From assembly GCF_030530965.1 (NCBI RefSeq), contig NZ_JAUMTY010000002.1, forward strand, positions 107,437 to 126,838: a DNA stretch of 19,402 bases, given 5' to 3'. The translations under genes and the position numbers were made by a program. Origin of the DNA: Corynebacterium sp. GTDB taxonomy: Bacteria; Actinomycetota; Actinomycetes; Mycobacteriales; Mycobacteriaceae. Under the pieces are notes generated by a model, which made no database searches, was not told the DNA's origin, and was given only the letters and a program-made list of their open reading frames with translations. Within the stretch, counting starts at the first letter, position 1. Each line of letters starts with the position of its first letter. Positions 1 through 6,849 of this stretch are shown here, piece after piece.

Positions 1-1445
1 TGCTGGATTTCCAGGACTTTGTCCTCGGTAATGTCCATTTCGCGGGCCAATTCCTCGGGGGTTGGTTCGCGGCCCAGGTCCTGTAGAAGCTCACGCTGGA
101 TACGACCAAGCTTGTTAATGACCTCCACCATGTGTACGGGGATACGAATTGTCCGAGCTTGATCAGCCATCGCGCGAGTAATGGCCTGCCGAATCCACCA
201 CGTTGCGTACGTGGAGAACTTGTAGCCCTTCGTGTAGTCGAACTTTTCGACGGCACGGATCAGGCCTAAGTTGCCTTCCTGAATAAGGTCGAGGAAGGCC
301 ATTCCACGGCCCGTGTAGCGCTTTGCCAAGGACACGACAAGACGAAGGTTGGCCTCCAGCAAATGGTTCTTCGCTTTGCGGCCATCACGGGCGATTGATC
401 GCAAGTCTCGCGATTGCGCCGGACTGAGCTTGGTGTTGCTCGCCTTGAGCTCCTCAAGCTTGTGGTTCGCGTACAAGCCAGCCTCAATACGCTGCGCGAG
501 GGACACCTCTTGCTCTGCGTTAAGCAGCGCGACCTTACCGATCTGTTTCAGGTAAGCGCGGACCGAATCCGCGGAGGCAGTCAGCTCAGCATCTTTTCGT
601 GCTTGGCGAAGGGCGGCCGACTCATCCTCGTCCCACACGAAGTTGCCATTGTCGCTATCGTCATCGTCATCATCGTCGTCAGTTGACGAATCATTAGTGC
701 GCTTAATAGGCGAACTCGAGTGGTCGTCGTCCATCTCGTCCTCGTCCAGACCTGACTCGTCATCTAAGTCGTCACTGTCGAGGTCATCATCGTGATCGAG
801 ATCGTCGTGGTCGACGTCGTCATCGAGATCATCATCCAGGTCGGAGTGATCCATATCGATGTCATCGTCATCATCGATATCATGCAGCTCGAAATCGTCT
901 CCATCGTGATGGAGATCGGTATCCGCTCCATTCGACGCATCCTGGTCAGGGTGTTCGTCAACAACCTGATCATCTGACGTGATTACGTCGGCATTCTTCT
1001 CGGCCGCCGTGTCCTTAGTCGACTTACGGCTTGCGGATGACCGCTTATTGGCAGTCTTCGTGGTCTTTTTCGCAGCTGATTTCTTCGACGCCGCCTTCTT
1101 AGCGGTGGATTTCTTCGCCGTTGTCTTTTTAGCCGCGGTCTTTTTCTTGGCCGCGGTCTTTTTTGCCGACGACTTTTTGGCTGCTGTCCGCTTGGTAGCC
1201 TTCTTCGCGGTTGCCTTCTTCGGAGCAGCCTTTTCCTGGGACGATGAAGAAGACTCGTCTGCAGCTGCCGACGTATCTTCGTGGAGGGCGGATGATGCCG
1301 AGGCCTGCTTCTTGGCAACCTTATTCGCAGCAGTCTTCTTCACTGTGGCTTTCTTTGCCGCGGTCTTCTTCGCAGCAGTTTTCTTAGCCGCCGTCTTTTT
1401 TGTGGCCGCTTTTTTGGCTACAGCCTTTTTCGGTGTTTCAGTCAT
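1..1445 (-). CDS. sigA: Primary RNA polymerase sigma factor SigA (RpoD/HrdB), 3' end cut by window edge
   Basis: Housekeeping sigma-70 factor that directs RNA polymerase to most promoters. About 481 residues are visible; the C-terminal part (most of region 3 and all of region 4) lies beyond base 1. Order seen: Lys/Ala-rich segment (about residues 1-140, repeated AAKK units), Asp-rich acidic segment (about 155-270), region 1.2 (about 288-322, ADSVRAYLKQIGKVALL), then region 2 (about 358-447) with NLRLVVSLAKRYTGRGM, DLIQEGNLGLIRAVEKFDY and TYATWWIRQAITRAM, then the start of region 3. The ATG start is followed by TETPKKA; a GGAGA lies 14 bases upstream, a weak Shine-Dalgarno. If the missing C-terminus is of normal size the whole protein would be near 600 residues, longer than the roughly 500 I recall for C. 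glutamicum SigA, the excess being in the N-terminus. The family call is certain; the function of the N-terminal tail is not known. Confidence 0.97.
   Translation of the reverse strand, partial: MTETPKKAVAKKAATKKTAAKKTAAKKTAAKKATVKKTAANKVAKKQASASSALHEDTSAAADESSSSSQEKAAPKKATAKKATKRTAAKKSSAKKTAAKKKTAAKKTTAKKSTAKKAASKKSAAKKTTKTANKRSSASRKSTKDTAAEKNADVITSDDQVVDEHPDQDASNGADTDLHHDGDDFELHDIDDDDDIDMDHSDLDDDLDDDVDHDDLDHDDDLDSDDLDDESGLDEDEMDDDHSSSPIKRTNDSSTDDDDDDDDSDNGNFVWDEDESAALRQARKDAELTASADSVRAYLKQIGKVALLNAEQEVSLAQRIEAGLYANHKLEELKASNTKLSPAQSRDLRSIARDGRKAKNHLLEANLRLVVSLAKRYTGRGMAFLDLIQEGNLGLIRAVEKFDYTKGYKFSTYATWWIRQAITRAMADQARTIRIPVHMVEVINKLGRIQRELLQDLGREPTPEELAREMDITEDKVLEIQ
645..1440 (-). repeat. 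Low-complexity coding repeats in sigA: AAKK units and poly-Asp tract
   Basis: Within sigA, bases about 1020-1440 encode many imperfect four-residue units of the AAKK/TAKK type, interrupted near 1215-1310 by a Ser/Glu-rich spacer. Bases about 645-980 encode runs of Asp with Leu, His and Ser. The underlying DNA is therefore tandem-like (gcc/ttc/ttt-rich, then cat/gtc-rich on the plus strand) and prone to length variation. It is one open frame, not a CRISPR or intergenic repeat. Confidence 0.85.
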
Positions 1446-1920
1446 GCCTGTTTTCGCTGTCTCCACTATCGCTTTGCCCCTTCACCGTCATTAAACCTTG
1501 TGCGCGCCGTGGTTATTCCTAGAGTTCCATGAAGACTCGGTTCCTTGCCGACAGAGGCGGTCTCCCTATCTTGCGATCTCCCGATCGACGTCAATGCGAC
1601 TACTCGGGGTTGCTCGATAATGTCCACATGGCCCTTCCTGATCGATGAAGATTTCGATTGGTGCTGCGCACAGATTTGACTGTTTCCGCATGTCAAGCGC
1701 TGGCGCCTACCCCAGATAGCGCGTCGCCGTCGCGGGTTGACCCGCGAGATGGCGATTGACGATCGCGTCACACGCCCAGGATGTGGCCTGAGCGTAATGA
1801 AGGTGTAGTGCAGCCAGAGTCACTCATGTGCGCAACGAGCTGGATCGACCGCCCAGTATAACCTACGTACCTCGCTCCACGTCGAGCGGCTCCGACTCTG
1901 TGTCCTTAAACGTATGCACT
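1446..1920 (-). other. Non-coding stretch between ppgK and sigA; long sigA leader
   Basis: 475 bases with no convincing gene. Open frames here lack a ribosome binding site and family resemblance. On the minus strand it holds a good -10 hexamer (TATACT at 1855-1860), an isolated perfect TTGACA (1691-1696) and a TTGACG (1589-1594), neither followed by a good -10 at 16-18 bases. A short inverted repeat CGCTC/GAGCG lies just after the ppgK stop (about 1878-1893) without a T-run. I infer that sigA transcription starts in this stretch, giving a leader of up to about 400 bases. Confidence 0.5.
1855..1860 (-). promoter_or_regulatory. Candidate -10 element of a sigA promoter
   Basis: TATACT on the minus strand, close to the actinobacterial TAnnnT consensus; start of transcription would be near 1848. 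No good -35 is seen at 17-18 bases. It is the best -10 in the 475-base upstream region, but a 400-base leader would be unusually long. Confidence 0.3.
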
Positions 1921-2700
1921 TTATGGACAAATATGGTCACGCGCTGCCATCGCCGCGCCTACAATTCCGGCTCGGTTGAGAAGCTCAGCGGGCACGACTG
2001 TCGTTTCGCATGTCAACCGTGGAATCCATTTTTCATGCTTGCGTGATATGCCGCCCCCGGCCACAAACGTCGTGGGGGAAAAGAGTTTTTCGTACTCTTT
2101 AAGGACTCGGTCCACGCGTTTTGCCCATTCTTTATATGACAAGTCTTTGCGCTCTTTGACAGCAGAGGAGGCGCGTCGTTCAGCTTCCTTACCATCGATG
2201 TTTAAATGACCTAACTCACTATTGGGATACAGTTGCCCATTAATGAGCAAGGCAGAGCCGATTCCTGTACCAAAAGTCAGGAAAATGACCGAGCCTTTTC
2301 GTGCAATAGGGTTCCCGTAAGCCACCTCTGCTATTCCGGCAGCGTCCGCGTCATTGAGGACAGCGATATCGCGGGTTGGCCCAATATGGCGATGAAAGAG
2401 CTCGGACACGTCAGTATCAATCCATGATTTGTCGATATTTGCCGCGCTACGAGCTTGCTGTTGTTTCACAATGGCGGGAATGGTGATCCCAACAGGGCCA
2501 GTCCATTCTGCCTGTTCAACGATCTGACGGCACGTGTCAGCGACAGCGTCAGGAGTCGACGGCTTTGGTGTAAGAATCTTGATTCGCTCTCCGACGAAAG
2601 TCCCGTTATCGAGATCAACAATTGCGCCTTTTACTCCGCTTCCGCCGACATCTATACCAAAGCCGTAATTATTCATAACTTCGATAGTAGCGGATTTCAT
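1921..2700 (-). CDS. ppgK: Polyphosphate glucokinase (ROK family)
   Basis: Phosphorylates glucose to glucose 6-phosphate using polyphosphate (or ATP) in the cytoplasm, an alternative to PTS uptake in Actinobacteria. 259 residues, the usual size. Seen: phosphate-1 loop GFGIDVGGSGVKGA (13-26), LNDADAAGIAE (115-125) with the catalytic Asp of ROK kinases at 117, phosphate-2 LTFGTGIGSALL (141-152), SELGH (161-165), and the charged segment KERKDLSYKEWAKRV (182-196), which is typical of polyphosphate-using members rather than ordinary ROK glucokinases. Start at 2700 is chosen because GGAG sits 8 bases upstream; a second ATG at 2676, directly before the GFGIDVGG strand, lacks one. A TAGAAT hexamer on the minus strand (2719-2724) could be its -10. 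Divergent from the inositol monophosphatase gene and upstream of sigA, the order known from mycobacteria. Confidence 0.95.
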   Translation of the reverse strand: MKSATIEVMNNYGFGIDVGGSGVKGAIVDLDNGTFVGERIKILTPKPSTPDAVADTCRQIVEQAEWTGPVGITIPAIVKQQQARSAANIDKSWIDTDVSELFHRHIGPTRDIAVLNDADAAGIAEVAYGNPIARKGSVIFLTFGTGIGSALLINGQLYPNSELGHLNIDGKEAERRASSAVKERKDLSYKEWAKRVDRVLKEYEKLFSPTTFVAGGGISRKHEKWIPRLTCETTVVPAELLNRAGIVGAAMAARDHICP

Positions 2701-2728
2701 GACGACAACTCCGGATGAATTCTACGAT
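2699..2728 (+). promoter_or_regulatory. Candidate promoter of the inositol monophosphatase gene
   Basis: ATGACG (2699-2704) and TACGAT (2723-2728), 18 bases apart, fit a weak -35 and a TAnnnT -10 on the plus strand. The implied transcript would start near 2735, upstream of every possible start codon of the gene. It overlaps the 5' end of ppgK and its possible -10 on the other strand. Confidence 0.25.
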
Positions 2729-2826
2729 CGAGCCGTTATCGGAGGAATTCTCCCGAGGAAATGGCGGCGTACGTCGTGCCGTCGTCGGAGAAACTCGGGG
2801 ATGCTGGGCTGCAGCAAGGGGCGAAA

Positions 2827-3810
2827 ATGGTTACCGTGGTTCGTATGACTTCTCCAGAAAACTACGCCGAAAGCACCAATGATCCTTCGGATCCCAACCC
2901 ACAATTAGCAGATCCGAACACGTCAAACCCATCCACGTTGACCGATGAAGCGAGCTCAGAGCTTAATGTGGCCATTTCAGTAGCCATTGCTGCAGGACGA
3001 CATGTTCGTGACCAGCGGGCAAAGATCGCTGACCTCTCCGCTTCGGTAGCTACGAAGTCATCCGATAACGATCCGGTGACAGAAGTAGATACATCGACCG
3101 AACAATTAGTCCGGCGATTGTTGTCGACTGTCCGGCCCAACGACACCGTGTTTGGCGAGGAATCGGGCGGAGAACTGCCTGAAGAAGGAACTGTATGGGT
3201 CGTCGACCCGATCGACGGCACCGTCAATTTCCTGTACGGGATACCTTTTTACTCGGTGAGCTTAGCTGCGCAGGTGAATGGCGAAACCGTCGCAGGGGTT
3301 GTTGTCGATGTCGCGCACGATCTGACGTACTTCGCCTCACGCGAGGGCGGTGCATATGTGCGGAAGGGTGCTTTGGAGCACGAGACCACCGAGCCCCGCG
3401 TCGTCGCGTCTGATAAGCAGCTGTCGGTATCGCGTAAACACGATTTGTCGCACGCTCTCGTGTCTACGGGCTTTGGTTATACAGCTTCTCGACGGCACGT
3501 GCAGGGGACAGTGGTAAGCGCGATGCTTGAGACGGTCCGCGATATCAGGCGGCTAGGCTCGGCAGCGTTGGATCTATGCCATGTTGCAGAGGGCAGTGTC
3601 GACGCACACTACGAGCATGGATTGAATTTGTGGGACTACGCGGCCGGCGCTCTTATTGCTCACGAAGCCGGTGCACGTATTTCTGTGCCTCAGCGGAAGA
3701 GCCCGGGGAGTGACGGTGAGTTACTGATGGCGGCCCACCCTGAGCTATTTGACGAGCTTAAAGACGGGTTAGCCCGAGCAGGTGGACTCGACCCAATCCC
3801 GTCTGAGTAG
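2827..3810 (+). CDS. suhB: Inositol monophosphatase family protein (SuhB-like)
   Basis: Mg-dependent, Li-sensitive sugar phosphatase; in mycolata such enzymes supply inositol for phosphatidylinositol and mycothiol, though other phosphomonoesters can be substrates. The three metal-site motifs are present (numbering from 2827, 327 residues): GEESGGE (110-116), WVVDPIDGTVNFLYG (124-138) and LNLWDYAAGALIAHEAGA (266-283). The catalytic core starts near residue 40, so the N-terminus is a variable Pro/Asn/Ser-rich extension. Start is uncertain: ATG 2761 has GAGG only 2 bases away; ATG 2827 has AAGGGG with a 5-base gap and is preferred; ATG 2845 has no clear ribosome site. It ends with two consecutive TAG codons. 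The ppgK neighbour and sigA context match the mycobacterial suhB locus. Confidence 0.93.
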   Translation: MVTVVRMTSPENYAESTNDPSDPNPQLADPNTSNPSTLTDEASSELNVAISVAIAAGRHVRDQRAKIADLSASVATKSSDNDPVTEVDTSTEQLVRRLLSTVRPNDTVFGEESGGELPEEGTVWVVDPIDGTVNFLYGIPFYSVSLAAQVNGETVAGVVVDVAHDLTYFASREGGAYVRKGALEHETTEPRVVASDKQLSVSRKHDLSHALVSTGFGYTASRRHVQGTVVSAMLETVRDIRRLGSAALDLCHVAEGSVDAHYEHGLNLWDYAAGALIAHEAGARISVPQRKSPGSDGELLMAAHPELFDELKDGLARAGGLDPIPSE

Positions 3811-3834
3811 TAGGCGAAAGCAAGCCCCGGGGGC

Positions 3835-3863
3835 GGGGGAGCATAGGCCGTCAAAATTCCCCC
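3835..3863 (+). terminator. Possible weak terminator after the inositol monophosphatase gene
   Basis: GGGGGA (3835-3840) pairs with TCCCCC (3858-3863) around a 17-base loop, 25 bases after the stop codon. There is no T-run directly after it, so intrinsic termination is doubtful. Confidence 0.3.
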
Positions 3864-3969
3864 CTCCTCGCGTCTTTAAATTTCAGTTGGTGCATACCCT
3901 CTGAACAGTGGTTTTGTGAATTGAGCCGGATGTAGCAGACCCGTGAAATATGGCGCGGCCGCGTAGGAC

Positions 3970-3998
3970 GTGACAATGCTAAGAAATTGGTCTAAAGT
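3970..3998 (+). promoter_or_regulatory. Promoter of the DUF4193 gene
   Basis: GTGACA (3970-3975) and TAAAGT (3993-3998) are 17 bases apart and match the -35/-10 pattern of housekeeping corynebacterial promoters. Transcription would begin near 4005, leaving a leader of about 37 bases that carries the GGAGG ribosome site of the next gene. Confidence 0.6.
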
Positions 3999-4041
3999 GC
4001 GCGTCCGACCGGCAGTTTCATCATTTCGGAGGTCGCTTGAC

Positions 4042-4338
4042 ATGCCCAAGGACTATGACGCCCCTCGTGGGGACAGGCAAGATTTCGACACAGACTCGCT
4101 TGAAGGACTTCAAGCAGCTGAGAATAAAAAAGGACCAGTGGACGATACCGACGATGGTGACATCGTCGAGCCTATCGATCTTCCTGATTTCGACTATTCC
4201 AATGAAGAGATTTCGGTCGATGTTGTGCCGAAGAAATCAGACGAATTCACCTGTGGCGTGTGCTACCTAGTTCAGCACAGGAATCGGTTGGCCTACACCG
4301 AAAATGACGGCACGATGGTGTGCCGCGATTGCGCTTAA
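4042..4338 (+). CDS. DUF4193 family small zinc-ribbon-like protein
   Basis: 98-residue acidic protein of a family (DUF4193) found in Actinobacteria; no function is established. The N-terminus MPKDYDAPRG is typical of the family; the middle (30-60) is acidic and probably disordered; the C-terminus has two cysteine pairs, CGVC (71-74) and CRDC (94-97), that should bind one zinc ion. Start is set at 4042 because GGAGG lies 9 bases upstream; the frame is open further upstream to 3970 but that stretch covers the promoter. The gene stands alone between the inositol monophosphatase gene and a convergent DUF3093 gene, as in mycobacteria (Rv2699c region). The acidic tail plus zinc ribbon suggests contact with a nucleic-acid machine such as RNA polymerase, which is only a guess. 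Confidence 0.92.
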   Translation: MPKDYDAPRGDRQDFDTDSLEGLQAAENKKGPVDDTDDGDIVEPIDLPDFDYSNEEISVDVVPKKSDEFTCGVCYLVQHRNRLAYTENDGTMVCRDCA

Positions 4339-4364
4339 TCCGCCGACCGTTTACAGATCCGTTA

Positions 4365-4425
4365 GCGGTAGCACTTTGTTACCGCCGTGCTTTGTAGCCA
4401 CGGTGCGCTGAGTTGACGGCTCAGC
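4365..4425. terminator. Cluster of three hairpins between convergent genes
   Basis: Three adjacent inverted repeats: GCGGTA/TACCGC (4365-4370, 4380-4385), CCGTG/CACGG (4385-4389, 4399-4403) and GCTGAG/CTCAGC (4407-4412, 4420-4425). They lie in the gap where DUF4193 (plus) and DUF3093 (minus) transcription converge. None has a proper T-run, so they may work as Rho-type or 3'-end-protecting structures rather than as a classical terminator. Confidence 0.4.
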
Positions 4426-4493
4426 TTGCCCACACGCCTGCGTGAATAACGGGCGATCCTGAACGTAATCCGTCGTTCAAGCCCGGCTGCCGC

Positions 4494-5003
4494 TTAGTAG
4501 ATGGGACGATCCAGCGCTTCAAGAAGTGCGTCGGGGTCTTTAGTGCTGATGAGCCAATATGGCGTGGGATCGTGCGGATCATTCAGCACCAACATCACCA
4601 TCTCAGGTACCCAGGCATGGGAAACGACATATGCCTCCGGGTCTAATTGCCTTCCCATAGCGGCGCTTTTTGCTGTGGCAGGAACGGCAAGTGTTCGTTC
4701 AATTACCGACGTCGGAAGTTTCGCTGGTCCCACATAGAGCCAGCGCTCCCCGTGAGACGTTTTCTCAACCCGTATGACGTTCCCCGACAGGGAAATGAGG
4801 GACCATAACGCCGCCGCTCCGAAGACGATCGCCCCGATGAGTGTCCAATACCAGGGGCGATTGAGTCCTAATTCGTAGGACAGCAGCACAACAAGGCCTA
4901 GAACAGCAACCCACCAGTAAAACGGGATCCACTGGCGCTCTCGGTACAGAACGTCGCCACTGCGGGTTGATTTCTGTGAGGGAGTATCACGCTGTTCATT
5001 CAC
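4494..5003 (-). CDS. DUF3093 family membrane protein
   Basis: 169-residue protein of a family seen next to dut across Mycobacteriales; no function is established. Two membrane segments: about residues 25-45 (PFYWWVAVLGLVVLL) and 51-73 (WYWTLIGAIVFGAAALWSL), followed by a soluble domain of about 95 residues (GERWLYVGPAKLPTSVI, YVVSHAWVPEMVMLVLNDP, YWLISTKDP). This suggests a hairpin anchor with a cytoplasmic C-terminal domain resembling a PH-like fold, which I infer only from the strand pattern. The start is GTG at 5003. No good ribosome site is present; instead TAGACT lies 8 bases upstream, as in a leaderless transcript. Divergent from dut and convergent with DUF4193. Confidence 0.88.
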   Translation of the reverse strand: MNEQRDTPSQKSTRSGDVLYRERQWIPFYWWVAVLGLVVLLSYELGLNRPWYWTLIGAIVFGAAALWSLISLSGNVIRVEKTSHGERWLYVGPAKLPTSVIERTLAVPATAKSAAMGRQLDPEAYVVSHAWVPEMVMLVLNDPHDPTPYWLISTKDPDALLEALDRPIY

Positions 5004-5011
5004 AGTTCCCT

Positions 5012-5017
5012 AGTCTA
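5012..5017 (-). promoter_or_regulatory. Candidate leaderless -10 for the DUF3093 gene
   Basis: TAGACT on the minus strand ends 8 bases before the GTG at 5003, placing the transcription start at or within two bases of the start codon. No good -35 is seen. Leaderless mRNAs are common in corynebacteria and mycobacteria. Confidence 0.4.
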
Positions 5018-5244
5018 GCGTGCCTATATTTTCACTCGTGGTTTCGTCGTCCCCTGTGTTTTTATCGTGAAGCCTTGATGCGCCTTTACGTGGATGAACC
5101 GCGGATGAACAAGGCAATGACCAGTAATAACGGAAAGATGAGCCACCGTGCGGCTTCACCTAAGCTCGTAACCTACGTCGATACGTTGAGCCGATGACCT
5201 GAGTCGGCGAAAACGCTAATGGTTATGTTCGTCCGCCGCTCGGT

Positions 5245-5250
5245 TAGTCT
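5245..5250 (+). promoter_or_regulatory. Candidate leaderless -10 for dut
   Basis: TAGTCT ends 6 bases before the GTG start of dut at 5257, so transcription would begin on the start codon itself. The absence of any Shine-Dalgarno sequence before that GTG supports a leaderless mRNA. No convincing -35 is visible. Confidence 0.5.
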
Positions 5251-5256
5251 AAAGAC

Positions 5257-5742
5257 GTGACTAAGACACCCAGTATTCGCGTACAACGACTAGATACCGG
5301 CCTTGATCTCCCTCGACGCGCTCATCCCAGCGACGCGGGAATTGATTTGATGTCGACCGATGACGTCGTACTCCAGCCAGGTGAGCGGAAGCTGGTCGGA
5401 ACAGGCATAGCAATTGGTTTACCGGTAGGAACGGTGGGGCTCATCCATCCCCGGTCCGGGTTAGCGCTAAAAAAGGGGCTCTCAATCGTCAATACGCCGG
5501 GCACCATCGATGCTGATTATCGTGGCGAAGTCAAGGTGTGTTTGATCAACCTTGATCAGCATGAAGCGGTCACCATTTCGCGAGGGGACCGGATTGCTCA
5601 GCTTGTCGTTCAGGAAGTTGTGCTGAGCGACGTCGTCGAGGTTGACCATCTTGATGAGACAGAACGAGGCCAGGGTGGCTATGGGTCTACGGGCGTTGGA
5701 GCTACAGATGGCGTAGATCATGTTCTACGATCGCAGCAGTAG
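5257..5742 (+). CDS. dut: dUTP diphosphatase (trimeric dUTPase)
   Basis: Hydrolyses dUTP to dUMP and pyrophosphate, keeping uracil out of DNA and supplying dUMP for thymidylate synthesis. 161 residues. All five motifs of the homotrimeric family are present: DAGIDL (26-31), HPRSGLA (64-70), GTIDADYRGEVKV (82-94) with the catalytic Asp in DADYRG, RGDRIAQLV (109-117) and the C-terminal arm RGQGGYGSTG (137-146) that closes over the substrate. The GTG start has no ribosome site and is placed by the protein alignment and by the -10 just upstream. It is followed after 129 bases by the DUF3710 gene, and is divergent from DUF3093, the same arrangement as in mycobacteria (Rv2697c/Rv2698). Confidence 0.97.
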   Translation: MTKTPSIRVQRLDTGLDLPRRAHPSDAGIDLMSTDDVVLQPGERKLVGTGIAIGLPVGTVGLIHPRSGLALKKGLSIVNTPGTIDADYRGEVKVCLINLDQHEAVTISRGDRIAQLVVQEVVLSDVVEVDHLDETERGQGGYGSTGVGATDGVDHVLRSQQ

Positions 5743-5871
5743 AGGCCTTATGTTCAAGGCAGAGAAAATGAGTAATTAATACGAGCAGTTCAGAGCAATG
5801 CTCAGAAAAATAAGGCGATCACGCTCGTGTCAATGCAGCCATGACATGAATTCTTGGTAAGGAGTTTGCCT

Positions 5872-6849
5872 ATGTGGCCCTTTGGGAAGAAAAATAAGCA
5901 ACCCGACGAAACTAATGAATCGGATTTTCACACTAATTCACGCGATGAGCGCAATGAATTTAGTGATGAAGGACCTGATACCACCAGCAATAACGGCCTA
6001 TCCGGGGCAGCGCCCTCAGATTCGACGTTCGATGCAATGGAGGGCGAATCGGGTCCGTTTGATTCTCGCCGCGAAGATCTCGACCGTTTTGACTTCAGCG
6101 ACTTCGCCAAGGGGGACATTGACCTGGGGTCGCTTCTTGTCCCGATCCCTCACGAGGCTGAGATCCAGGTGGAGGTTAGCCAGGAAGGGCCACGCGCTGT
6201 TCACGTTGCCAGCCCATATGGTCGCGTGACACCAGTTGCCTTCGCTGCTCCTCGCTCCGGCGGCCTGTGGGAAGAACAGCTTAACGAGGTTGAACAGCAG
6301 ATTACTAACGATGGGCTCGAATCCCATCATGAGTCTGGTCCGTGGGGAATAGAGATTACCGGCGTTGGGCCCCACGGAATGATGCACATGATCGGCGTCA
6401 ACGGGCCCGGGTGGATGCTACGTCTGACAGCAGTAGGACCAGAGGAGTCTCACGATCAGTTAGTCGCCCTCACGCGTGGGATCGCCGCTCGTACCATTGT
6501 GAAACGAGGCGACGGCCCAATGCCGGCTGGTGAAACGCTTCCCGTCGCCTTGCCCCAAGACATGGCTCAAGAGCTTCAGAAGGCAATGGCTCAACGTGCC
6601 GCGGAAGCCCAGCGCGCCGCCGAGGCTCAGCAAGCACAAGGGAATCCGCAGAGTGCAGCGTCGTCAGCAAGTATTGCCGACGATTCCGCGGGCTCCCCAG
6701 GAGGAAATCAAGAATCATCCGACGCAGGGCAGGAAGGTCCTGATTCGGAGGGCTCTGGCCGTCGTCGTTCAACCGGCAGTGAGGCCTCCGCGCGAATGGA
6801 ATCCGCAATGGATGAGCTCGACCGTGAAGAAGATGATGACAAATACTGA
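5872..6849 (+). CDS. DUF3710 family protein
   Basis: 325-residue soluble protein of an actinobacterial family without assigned function (mycobacterial counterpart beside dut). Seen: a positively charged start (MWPFGKKNK), an acidic Ser/Asp/Glu-rich linker (10-65), the conserved domain (about 68-230; GDIDLGSLLVPIP, GPRAVHVASPYGRVTPVAFAAP, GPWGIEITG, GPGWMLRLTAVGP, RTIVKRGDGPMPAGETLPV) and an Ala/Gln-rich coiled stretch (230-265) before a low-complexity acidic tail. ATG 5872 is chosen: AAGGAG lies 7 bases upstream; the in-frame TTG at 5854 precedes that site. Its last codons overlap the start of the next gene, so the two are translationally coupled. Lack of a signal peptide or membrane segment means it is cytoplasmic, perhaps acting with the DUF3159 membrane protein. 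Confidence 0.92.
   Translation: MWPFGKKNKQPDETNESDFHTNSRDERNEFSDEGPDTTSNNGLSGAAPSDSTFDAMEGESGPFDSRREDLDRFDFSDFAKGDIDLGSLLVPIPHEAEIQVEVSQEGPRAVHVASPYGRVTPVAFAAPRSGGLWEEQLNEVEQQITNDGLESHHESGPWGIEITGVGPHGMMHMIGVNGPGWMLRLTAVGPEESHDQLVALTRGIAARTIVKRGDGPMPAGETLPVALPQDMAQELQKAMAQRAAEAQRAAEAQQAQGNPQSAASSASIADDSAGSPGGNQESSDAGQEGPDSEGSGRRRSTGSEASARMESAMDELDREEDDDKY

Noticed and set aside
645..1440. CRISPR-like or tandem intergenic repeat
   Set aside because: The repeated units are in frame, imperfect, have no spacers and encode the SigA N-terminus.
979..1494. 171-codon hydrophobic open frame on the plus strand
   Set aside because: It is the complement of the AAKK repeats of sigA; Lys/Ala codons read backwards give Phe/Ala/Val, so the hydrophobic look is an artefact.
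5077..5197. 39-codon plus-strand frame between DUF3093 and dut
   Set aside because: No ribosome site or promoter, and no recognisable features; it runs opposite to the possible membrane-helix remnant on the other strand.
6530..6832. Upstream extension of the DUF3159 frame
   Set aside because: These codons lie out of frame inside DUF3710 and have a Pro/Arg/Gln-rich composition; the DUF3159 family starts near LLEQLGGISG.
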